Of a DNA stretch of 64,000 bases, positions 46,127-64,000 are shown piece by piece; position 1 is the first letter of the stretch, and every line of letters begins with the position of its first letter. The stretch comes from Thamnaconus septentrionalis (taxonomy: Eukaryota > Chordata > Actinopteri > Tetraodontiformes > Monacanthidae). The notes beneath the pieces are model-generated. The model was not told where the DNA came from. It was given only the letters and a program-made list of their open reading frames with translations, and searched no databases. The DNA lies in assembly GCA_009823395.1 (NCBI GenBank), contig CM020515.1, positions 18,049,989 to 18,113,988 on the forward strand. Direction: 5' to 3'. A program made the position numbers and the translations under genes.

Positions 46127-46946
46127 TTAGGTCTTTAAAATCCCTGCAGACAGACAGGAAGTCAGGCAGGAAGTAAGATAGGAAGACATACAGGAAGTCA
46201 GACAGATGTGTGTGTTCAAACATGAGCAGCATGTGCTGTGCGCCGTTGTCACATGACCCACCTCCCCAGTTGAGGGCGCAGGCGGCGGCGATGATGGCCA
46301 CGCCCCCCAGGATGGAGACCACTGATAGGACGAGAGCATTGCGGCCCAGACGAGCAGCACCGTCCACATCCCCCTGCTGGAGACTGTTCCTGGACTGGAC
46401 ACAGGAAGTGGGCGTTGACACCTGGTCATGTGACCCCGCTGGGGGTTGTGTGTGTATGTGTGTGTGTGTGCTACCATGACGGAGAAGATCAGTGCAACGA
46501 CATTGATTGGCCACAGGGGGCAGAAGCAGGACAGGATGGCCAGAACCAGGAAGTCTCTGGGTTTGGACCCGTCCGGTGCCGACCCCCCGACGTCGGCCCG
46601 GACCGGACCCACGCCATTACCTGGCACAGAGAGGAGGAGCCAATCAGAAGCTAGCAACACACGTCTAATCAGACGCTGGGTTCTTGTGATTGGCTCAGAG
46701 AGCTGCTGAGGCTGCTCTGACGGGGGTCACATGACCTCTGACGAGAACCTTCAGGACCTCCAGAACCATCAGAACCTTACAAGTCTCCAGGTGGTCCACG
46801 CCCCTTGGCTCCGGCCCCTCCTCCTCCTCAGGTGTGCTGGTGGTCAGGGCTTGCTGTTGCTCGGTGCCGGTGGGTTGTTGGGTCAGGGGGGTGTGTCCAG
46901 CCTCTGGGTTCAGCCGGCAGCTGATTGGCTGCTGTGACTCCTCCAT
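46127..46946 (-). CDS. prrt2: Proline-rich transmembrane protein 2 (dispanin family), short
   Basis: Four exons on the minus strand: 46946-46781, 46620-46475, 46394-46262, 46143-46127. They join in frame to give 153 residues. Exon 2 encodes [20 protein letters not shown], the re-entrant first membrane segment. Exon 3 encodes [20 protein letters not shown] and the second membrane helix, and the protein ends ALNWGGILKT. The [13 protein letters not shown] block is nearly identical to mammalian PRRT2, which binds SNARE proteins and tunes fast neurotransmitter release. The N-terminal region is only about 70 residues, glutamate- and proline-containing, against about 260 in human, so either the family is shorter in fish or an upstream exon is missing. 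The MVP gene nearby repeats the human 16p11.2 neighbourhood. Confidence 0.92.

Positions 46947-48380
<1,434 letters not shown>

Positions 48381-48468
<88 letters not shown>
48381..48468 (+). repeat. (GT)n, possible pure-repeat intron before the zinc-finger ATG
   Basis: The sequence runs CTTCCG, then GTGTGT for about 85 bases, then TGTGCAG and CCAAGATG. It begins with GT and ends with CAG, so the whole array could be one short intron; alternatively it is 5' UTR. Confidence 0.45.
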
Positions 48469-48469
<1 letters not shown>

Positions 48470-48474
48470 CCAAG

Positions 48475-50656
48475 ATGACCAAGCTGCAGCTGCTCAACGC
48501 TTTCCTGTCGCAGCGGCTGGCGGTTCTGGTTCGGGACGTGGTGTCGGCGGTGGACGAGGCGGTCAGTGAGTACCGGGAGGAGGCGGCCCGGGCCCGCAGG
48601 GAGAGCGAGGCCCTGCGGCGGCAGTTGCGGGAGGCTGCCGACACCGACTGGCTGAGTGAGTGGCACCGGCTCGGTCCCGCTGCCCGACGGGCGGCCCGAC
48701 ACCGTTCCCCGGTTTGTTTTATTTGACTCGGAACCGGATGAGGCGCGGGTCCTCGTGGACCGTCCAGTGCCTCGCGCCTTGTTCAGATGACCACCGAACA
48801 TGTTTTCTTTTCTTTTCTTTTCTTTTCTTTTTTTCTTTTTACTGTGGACTTGCTGACAACAGTGTTGTGACGTCACAGCAGACAGTCACTTCCTGCTAGT
48901 TCCGTGTAAAGCAGCTGGTACCACTGAGGTCAGTGGGGGAACCGGACAGAACCGCTTCTCTCTGTACTTGGTTTCAGAGGCATGTTTTTGGAAAACTCTT
49001 CGTCATCAGGCTGGTGGTGCACAACCACAGGAAGCCCCTCAATCAATTTCAGAAATTTCTGATGCAGCATTTCAAAATAAAGCTCCTCCAACAATATCAC
49101 TTATTGGTTAAACTGTACTTGATTTTAGATGAGTAATTTGTGGAACTTCCTGTCAGTCCATCATTCCTCTTCAGGCTGTAGTGCACCACTACAGGAAGCC
49201 CCTCAATCAATTTCACAAATTTGTGATTTAGCATTTCAAAATAATGGTCACTTTTTGTTGACGCTCGACATGATATTAGAGCAACCTGGGCCCTGCTAAT
49301 GACCCTATTGGTTGTACACTGCTCTGAGCGATGCATTGTGGGATACATTGACTGGACTATATTGTGAAGACCGACGTTCACTCAGGATTATGACATAATG
49401 ACTATATGATAGACAGATAGACAGATAGACAGATAGATAGACAGATAGACAGATAGATAGACAGACAGATAGATAGATAGACAGATAGATAGACAGATAG
49501 ATAGACAGACAGATAGATAGACAGATAGATAGATAGATAGACTACGGTATTGATCTCCAGGAGAAATGTGAGTTTTCTCGCAGCTTGACAAGGGAACTGG
49601 TGTAAAATAAAAGGCCTGTAAAGATCTAAACTAAAGTATAAAGAGAGATAAAAGTAAGGTATAAAATAAAAATTGAAATGAAAATAAAATTAGATGAAAC
49701 ATAGAGTGACAGTAGGGGGTCCTGAGCTGATGGCTCGCTCTAATTGGGTCCTGCATGTCTTGGTTCCAGGATCCACTTCGTCCCGATTGGGCGTGGCAGC
49801 GGCCGAGCAGCAGCATCATCAGCACCTGCAGCATTGGCAGCAGCAGCTGTGCAGCCCTGAGCCAAGCCCCACCCCCCAGGAGGCCGACTCCACCCTGAGG
49901 TGCTGGCCGCCCTCTCGTGGCCACGCCCCCACAGAGGAGGAGCAGCAGCAGCAGCAGCCAGCGGCAGCAGCAGCAGCAGCAGCAGCTCCAGCGTCGGTTC
50001 TGGTCAAGGCCGAGCCTGAGGAGGAGGAGGAGGAGGTGGTGGGCGTGTCGGAGGAGGTCCGAACCAAGCCCCGCCCCCCCTCCTCATCCCCTGCCCCTCC
50101 CGCCTCTCCCCCAGGCCCCTCCCTGACTGTGGCCCCGCCCCCACAGCGGCAGCAGCAGCGGTTCTGGTCAAGCCCGAGGAGGAGGAGGAGGAGGTGAGCG
50201 TGTCGGAGGTCGAGGGTCACTGGGAGGCGGTGCGAGCCAAGCCCCGCCCCCCCTCCTCCTCCTCCTCCGCCAGCCCCTCCGCCCTGCGGGGAGTGGGAGT
50301 GGGAGGGGCAGGGGGAGGGGTAGCGGGCGTCCACCGCTGCAGGCGCTGCGGCGAGGCCTTCGCCCAGGCCGCCGGCCTGCTGCTCCACCTGCAGCAGCGC
50401 AGCAGGAAGAGCCACGGCTGCCAGTGGTGCTGCAAGTCCTTCGCCCAGTCGGCCGACCTGCGGCGCCACCTGCGGACGCACACGGGCGAGCGCCGCGCAC
50501 CGCTGCGCCGTCTGCGCCCGCAGCTTCAGCCAGCGAGGGAACCTGCGGCGCCACCTGCGCATCCACACCGGCGAGCGGCCGTACCGCTGCCCCGTCTGCT
50601 GCCGCTGCTTCAGCGACGGAGACACCATGAAGAAGCACCGCCGCACGCACACCTGA
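48475..50656 (+). CDS. C2H2 zinc-finger protein, apparent frameshift
   Basis: Exon 1 (48475-48655) begins [19 protein letters not shown] and ends DTDWL plus one base, a leader seen in many teleost zinc-finger genes. Two acceptors have matching phase: 49770 and 50147. The first opens a frame rich in Gln, Ala and Glu that stops at 50195. The second opens the frame of the fingers: a degenerate one at about 50335-50415 ([13 protein letters not shown]), then [20 protein letters not shown]. After this finger, near 50491-50500, the frame must shift by one base to read [20 protein letters not shown] and [20 protein letters not shown], which end at a TGA at 50656. It is a probable nuclear DNA-binding protein. 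The shift is a one-base insertion in a GC-rich linker: sequencing error or real damage. Confidence 0.72.
48656..49769. other. Zinc-finger gene intron 1
   Basis: A 'cccctcaatcaatttca(g/c)aaatt' block occurs twice, near 49036 and 49198, so a local duplication is present. A (GATA/GACA)n array covers 49405-49540. It is followed by 'tattgatctccaggagaaat', which together look like a minus-strand LINE 3' end whose tail is the tetranucleotide array. Confidence 0.5.
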
Positions 50657-50987
50657 CACACTGGCTGCTGCTGATTGGCTCCCAGGACACCACCTGACCA
50701 GAGGGAGCTGGGAGGAAGAGAGGAGGAGGACTTGTTTCTGCAGAATGCTACTGACTCCACCCACCTCATCAGCCCCGCCCCCTCACCCAGCCAAAACTGG
50801 CACTCAGTGTCTCCAGGAAGGTTTTTATTTTTTTTTTTACATCTTCTTTTCAAAGTAAAAGCGTTTCACTGTGTTTGTTTTTCTTTTAATACTCCAGGAG
50901 TAAACGACTTTAGAAGGAATCAGCAGAATTATCCCAGTAGCAGTAGTGTGTCATCAGTCAACACACACAGGGTAGAGGTACTGCAGC

Positions 50988-51108
50988 CAGCCAGCAGGGG
51001 GTGCACAAACTGTGACTAGATTACTTATTTATTTTTCAGTAAATTTATTTTTCTGCTTTTAGTGAATGAAATAAACCAAGTCCAAGAGTTTGTTGCCTCA
51101 TTTCTAAT

Positions 51109-51115
<7 letters not shown>
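50988..51115 (+). repeat. 3' UTR cassette, copy 2 (zinc-finger gene), with poly(A) signal
   Basis: 'gccagccagcagggggtgca', 'ttatttatttttcagt', 'ctgcttttagtgaatga', AATAAA at 51070-51075 and 'gttgcctcatttct' match the WNK4 3' end at 42705-42860. MVP ends convergently about 130 bases further on, with its minus-strand AATAAA at 51204-51209. Confidence 0.7.
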
Positions 51116-51142
<27 letters not shown>

Positions 51143-51203
51143 ACCACGTCAATGTGACAGTGACACCACAGAAGAAGACCCAGCAGTGCGGTCACATGAT
51201 CAC

Positions 51204-51209
51204 TTTATT
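51204..51209 (-). terminator. Polyadenylation signal of MVP
   Basis: AATAAA on the minus strand, 151 bases after the MVP stop codon. Confidence 0.65.
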
Positions 51210-51308
51210 CACACAGCAACAGAAGCAGATTACATGTAAACAACTCTGGGGGGACAGCATCACACTCCCTGTGTGTGTGTGTGCGTGTGTGTGTGTATAG
51301 GCACTAGA

Positions 51309-51346
<38 letters not shown>

Positions 51347-51359
51347 TCCTCCTCCTCCC

Positions 51360-59403
<8,044 letters not shown>

Positions 59404-59407
59404 GATG

Positions 59408-59478
<71 letters not shown>

Positions 59479-59601
59479 GAGTCCAAGTACAAAGTGGACA
59501 AACAAGAAACTCCTGTAGCCTGAACACACACTGGCACAACTACACACCCACCCACACCTACACACCTACACACACACACCCACCCACCCACAACTACACA
59601 C

Positions 59602-59653
<52 letters not shown>

Positions 59654-59729
59654 AGTCCAGGTGTAAAGTGTACCAACAGGAAACTCCTGCAGCCTGAACA
59701 CACACTGGCACACCTGTTCACCTGTTCAC

Positions 59730-59800
<71 letters not shown>
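59408..59800. repeat. (CA)n cluster with a duplicated spacer at the MVP 5' end
   Basis: Three CA arrays (59408-59476, 59602-59650, 59733-59800). Two spacers are near-copies: 'caggaaactcctgcagcctg' and 'caagaaactcctgtagcctg'. The MVP start codon is at 59403, so the arrays are 5' UTR or intron. Confidence 0.85.
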
Positions 59801-59803
<3 letters not shown>

Positions 59804-59809
59804 GGACGA

Positions 59810-60770
59810 AGTTCAGAAACTATAAAATCTCGGCAGGCTTCACGACCAACTTCCGCATTAGAACTTCCGGGTTGGGTTGAGGGGTCCGGTCCGGTCCGCT
59901 GCCAGTTGGGCTGTTTTCGCGCTAACTTGATCTGCAAACGTCACTTCCCTGAAGTGGTCGAACCGGGACGAGAACGAGCCGCCAAACGGACCGGAAGTGC
60001 GCCGAGGCGCCGCCGGACCTCCTTCTGCTCGGCTGCTGCACTTTCTGCACCAAGACCTCAGAGTTCTGTGGACCGACTTCCGGTTCGGTTCTCTAACCTG
60101 GGATGCAGCGAGTTCACAGACTGGGTCTGGTTCCTGGTTCCTGGGTCCTGGGTCCTGGGTCCTGGGTCCTGGTCCTGGTCCTCAGAGGAGTGCCGCAGGT
60201 CTGACTGCGGCTGACTGAAGTACAGCAGACAGCTGGGATCAGGTGGGCGTGGCAGCAGCGGGTCACATGGTTTCCCAGATTTAATGCTGCGTCACGGACA
60301 GATCGGGTTCTGATTCCATTTGGGGGCGGGAAGGGGGTCATATTGGGTCGGAGGGGTTGCTGACGTGACGTCATTGCGGAGCACACAAACGTGGTTTTAT
60401 TTGATGACGCGAGAATCGCTTTTTCTCTCCATTTCTGTGGCGACGTGTGGAGGCAACGAGGACACCTGCTGGTCCCTGCGGGGAGGTGAAGCCTGAGAAC
60501 TGGTCCACACAGAGCCTTTCTCCGAGGTGCGGTCAGAGGGTGGAGACCAGTGGTGGAGTCTCTCCACGTCGCACGCAGCCAGAACCGCCCTAGAACCACT
60601 GGAAAAAGGTCCTGAATGACCGTACATCCTCTAAAAAATGCGCAAAGATGCGAATCAGTCTGTTTTTATAACACAACCTTCAACTTTCCTTTTTTTAAAA
60701 ATGTGATTAAAATGATGTTTGATGTTCTGATGTGTTGGGCAGAATCAGCCGCTGCTTCAGAGTCGCTGCA
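59810..60770. other. MVP upstream region; candidate promoter
   Basis: GC-rich sequence at 59850-60075 without a recognised coding frame is the likely MVP promoter or first exon. 'ctgggtcctgggtcctgg' repeats at 60135-60182. Confidence 0.4.
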
Positions 60771-60789
60771 GACGAACCTCCCATCTGTC

Positions 60790-61260
60790 CAACCTGTATC
60801 TGTCCAGGACCAGGAAACACGCAGTTAACATCTCAGCAGACCCTTCACACCCAGGACACGGACTCTTTAAAGTGCTCGCCTCTGGATGGCGCTACAGAGC
60901 GCTGTTCTCCAAAGCCAGCAGACACAGAGAGAGTTTCTCCCCCTGGCTGTGATCAACTCTCATCATGAACAGAGACTCAGAGGAATCAATAACCATCAGA
61001 TCCTCTCCTCCTCTTCATGCTGCACTGCACTCTCATCCTCCACCTTCCTCCTCCTCCACCTTCCTCCTCCTCCTCCTACTGCTGCACCCAGCGTTCTTCT
61101 CTTTTTCTTCTTACAGTGTATATACGTAGACTTGGATATAGATTTTTTTATATTTAGGGATATGTTAATGTATACTTGTAGAAATATTTTAATTTTTTAT
61201 ATAATGTATACTTGTATATATTTTCTATCCCACCAACAAGTTAAATAGTATGACTCTTAT
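60790..61260 (+). mobile_element. LINE ORF2 C-terminus and 3' UTR
   Basis: The plus strand encodes HPGHGLFKVLASGWRYRALF followed by RHRESFSPWL and a stop, resembling the far C-terminus of fish non-LTR retrotransposons where SGRRYR and NSFFPQA motifs occur. An AT-rich 3' UTR with TATA words follows. The upstream reverse transcriptase is absent. Confidence 0.45.
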
Positions 61261-61388
61261 ATATCTTGTGTTGCTTCCAATACATTTACATTGAGACAAT
61301 GACATCATCATTCTTTGATGATGTCACTTCCATGTGGATGCTGGATGCTGAATGCATCACTGAGCCTGATGGTGGCGCTGGTTCTGTC

Positions 61389-61808
61389 CCTTGGTTGAGG
61401 AGGTCCCCTGGCTGAGGAGGTCTCCTGGTTGAGGAGGTCCCTTGGTTGAGGAGGTCCCCTGGCTGAGGAGGTCCCCTGGTTGAGGAGGTCTCCTGGTTGA
61501 GGAAGTGCCTTGGTTGAGGAGGTCTCCTGGCTGAGGAGGTCCCTTGGTTGAGGAGGTCTCCTGGCTGAGGAGGTCCCCTGGCTGAGGAGGTCCCCTGGTT
61601 GAGGAGGTCTCCTGGTTGAGGAGGTCCCTTGGTTGAGGAGGTCCCCTGGCTGAGGAGGTCCCCTGGTTGAGGAGGTCTCCTGGTTGAGGAAGTGCCTTGG
61701 TTGAGGAGGTCTCCTGGCTGAGGAGGTCCCCTGGTTGAGGAGGTCTCCTGGCTGAGGAGGTCTCCTGGCTGAGGAGGTCTCCTGGTTGAGGAGGTCCCCT
61801 GGTTGAGT
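61389..61808. repeat. 19-base minisatellite GAGGAGGTCTCCTGGTTGA
   Basis: About 22 copies of a 19-base unit with C/T variation (CCCCTGGCTGA, CTCCTGGTTGA, CCCTTGGTTGA). Because 19 is not divisible by 3, all frames cycle; the long minus-strand frames are artefacts. Confidence 0.95.
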
Positions 61809-61809
61809 T

Positions 61810-62811
61810 TGTCACAAACCATAAGGACCAATGACAACAGACATGTAGAATTAATTTAATCTTTTAAATGATGACCTGCACATCCTGAACTTCATGTGTG
61901 GAAAGAAAAACAGTATAATGCAGTGAAATATCAGTCATTGATTAGGCATTCATCAATATTACCTTCTTCCACAGAAAACACACAGGAGCAGTAAAAGTAT
62001 TTAATGGTTCAACAGCGAGATCAATAACCAGCTGATTGATGACATCATCAGCAGGACTCTCAGGTCATGTGATGATTAGAAGAAAGAAAATAAGTTTAAC
62101 ATAGATTTCCTCAAGACGCGAGTCACGTGACCACCTGAGGGTCACCACGGAAGTAGGAATCTCTCACACACACACACACTCATTCACTCACTCACACACA
62201 CACAAACGAGAGACAAACAGGAAGTCCACTGAGCATCTGTACACTTTGGTCGGAGCTACTGCTGTGTCTCCATCTAGTGGACAACCAGCACAGAGCGCCC
62301 CCACTGTGTTCACAGGGGCACTGCAGAGCATCAGTGAAGGACCGCTTCATAATGCTCTTTACAATATGGTCCATAGCAATGTTGTGTAGAGAAGAGGCTG
62401 GCTAGGGGGCGCTGTGGTGCTGCTCCTCATCACAGTGACAAAAATAGATTCTGATTTAAATACCACAAAAGTTCACCATGAAATGTTCGGACCAGACGAG
62501 ACCAGGAGACCTGGTGGGAGACCAGGAGACCTGGTGGGAGACCAGCAGCTCAGACAGGAAGTGATGTCAGAATGACTTCAGACAAGAAATGATGTCAGGA
62601 CGCTGCCAGCTCAGATAGGAAGTGATGTCATGACACCGCCTACTGTGTCAGGAAGTGATGTCAGGAAACTTCAGACGGGAAGTGATGTCAGGACGCCGCC
62701 GGATCAGACAGGAAGTGATGTCTGGTCCTGCTGTGGGGGTCTTCAGGGGTGCTGGTGGTCCTCTGGTAGTGGTGACCCAGGGGGTGGAGCCTATCCAGGA
62801 GGCAGGGCCTC
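61810..62811. other. Intergenic or 3' UTR, no gene seen
   Basis: Contains tandem 'caggaagtgatgtca' words at 62557-62722. It may include the 3' UTR of the gene ending at 62812. Confidence 0.4.
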
Positions 62812-63204
62812 TCAGTCCAGCATGGCGTCCAGCTGGTCGGCCAGGTCGTCAAACATGTTGCCGATGTCGTCCAGGATGTTGCGAGCCGATTGGACCGTGT
62901 TGGATCTGCAGAGAGAGGAGATGCTGATGTCACAGAGGGCTCAGAGTCAGAAGTCGCCCCCTGCAGGCCCAGCCTAACACTGCAGGACACAGACACCTTT
63001 GCCCCCCCATAGAAGGGAGCAGGAAGTGCCTCTGTCACCGATGGAGGTGGCGCCCCCCAGTGGACGTGATCAACAGTGACAGGAAGGAGGCGGGACTAAC
63101 ACTGTTTACATTTATATATGTCACTCACTGATGCATCTGAGTTCTATATTGGAATTATACACAGTAGGTCTTCATCTATACTGCAAAAGCTTTGATGTTC
63201 ATCC

Positions 63205-63249
<45 letters not shown>

Positions 63250-64000
63250 TCTGTATTTCCTTTTCACCCCAACCTAAAGGTCAAAGGTCAGATGACCTCT
63301 GACCCCTGCAGTCTGGATCTGCTCCAGGGCTGTGTCTCAATTCAGGGTCTGCATCCTTGGAAGGAAGCGTCCTCCGTCTGAAGGAAGCGTCCTCCCAGGA
63401 CCCGGCCCAGAAGGACCAACCCGTATTTCCTGGTTGCGTCACTGCCGTTCCCTCCTGCTGGCCAAACCCGGAAGTGACGTTTTCATAGCATCAAGCTAAC
63501 CATTGGTTCGCCATCTAACGATGGTGTTGGATGTTCAAATAAGTTAAACCCCGACGTTAAAAACTGAATATTTGATGTGAAATTTCAATACTTAAATTTA
63601 TACGTCGTGTCTTTGCCAGTAGATGGCGCTAATTTCAGCTGACTTCCCAGGATACAGAAGGACGTGAAGGACAGTAGCGGCGCAGCCTTGGAATGGGCTA
63701 ACCATAGGGTGCATTTGGAGCATCCTTCGGACTTCTGGGAATTGGGAGGAGCCTTCACGCAGTGCTGTGACGCACCTGGCCTTCAAATGCAGCCTTTTGA
63801 GACACAGCCCAGGTTTCTTCCCGCTACAGGGCAGTTCTTCCTGGCCTCTGTCGCCCCCTGCTGCTCTGGGCGACCAGCTGTTCTGCTCTGGTAGTGAGTG
63901 AGTGAGTGGACCAATCAGAGTGGAGCATGAAGACAGCTGGACCTGCTGGAGACGTCCTCCTGGCTCAGCTTCTTCTCCACGGCCTTCAGAGCTGCTGCCA
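62812..64000 (-). CDS. 3' end of an unrecognised gene (two exons)
   Basis: The minus strand has a last exon at 62905-62812, reading [20 protein letters not shown] then [10 protein letters not shown] and a stop, after a good CTCTGCAG acceptor. A likely preceding exon at 64000-63943 reads [16 protein letters not shown] and ends in a weak donor GTCCAG; the phases agree. The peptide is amphipathic and acidic and may form a coiled coil. I could not assign it to a family. The rest of the gene lies right of the window. The TIR element at 63328-63809 sits in its intron. Confidence 0.45.
63199..63244. repeat. (CT)n microsatellite
   Basis: Pure CT dinucleotide array followed by 'ccattttctgtatttcc'. 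Confidence 0.95.
63328..63809. mobile_element. Non-autonomous TIR DNA transposon, copy 2 (complete)
   Basis: Begins GGCTGTGTCTCAATTCAGGG and ends TTTTGAGACACAGCC, so both inverted ends are present in 482 bases. It is flanked by CAG at 63325-63327 and 63810-63812, which could be a 3-base target duplication. The interior matches the copy at 831-1391 in reverse orientation. No transposase is encoded. Confidence 0.8.

Noticed and set aside
49405..49540. CRISPR-like or direct repeat array
   Set aside because: It is a GATA/GACA microsatellite; no spacer-repeat structure exists anywhere in the window and the organism is a vertebrate.
61286..61837. 183-residue minus-strand Pro/Gln-rich protein
   Set aside because: Frame through a 19-base minisatellite, with no splice or start support.

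Overview
The window is nuclear DNA from a teleost fish, probably a percomorph with a compact genome. The evidence is GT-AG spliced vertebrate genes with short introns, very dense CA/GT, GA/CT and CTC microsatellites, and fish-type transposons (hAT, L1/Tx1-like LINE, Rex-like LINE tails, a tRNA-derived SINE). The species cannot be named from the sequence alone.

Layout, left to right: 1-3650 is transposon-rich, with a TIR element at 831-1391 and a hAT remnant at 2570-3220. 3659-13374 (+) is ARHGAP27 (SH3-WW-PH-RhoGAP). 14030-16035 is a satellite containing telomere-like CCCTAA runs. 18237-18618 (+) is a short CCDC103. 22396-23350 (-) is a five-exon type I interferon with an AU-rich 3' end, flanked by duplicated blocks that carry ISRE-like motifs. 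26460-26613 is a broken RPSA retrocopy beside a large (AT)n array. 27483-31874 (-) is PSMD3, in 12 exons. 33196-42661 (+) is WNK4. 46127-46946 (-) is a short PRRT2. 48475-50656 (+) is a C2H2 zinc-finger gene with an apparent frameshift. 51360-59403 (-) is MVP, in 15 exons. 62812-64000 (-) is the 3' end of a gene I do not recognise.

ARHGAP27, CCDC103, PSMD3 and WNK4 lie on human 17q21, and PRRT2 and MVP on human 16p11.2, so the window joins two human synteny blocks. The interferon sits next to PSMD3, where mammals carry CSF3. The genes do not form one pathway. They include a cytokine, a proteasome lid subunit, an ion-transport kinase, a RhoGAP, a vault shell protein, a synaptic membrane protein and a cilium assembly factor.

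Exon models were built by hand from reading frame, splice sites and remembered family sequences, and in nearly all cases the phases close exactly. The open points are one WNK4 exon between 40633 and 41111, the zinc-finger gene frameshift, and the partial gene at the right end. The most interesting leads are the interferon locus with its duplicated ISRE/CRE cassette, the inverted transposon pair at the window ends, the use of long microsatellites as 3' splice-site tracts, the unusual density of DR1 nuclear-receptor motifs, and the exon duplication plus frameshift in the zinc-finger gene.
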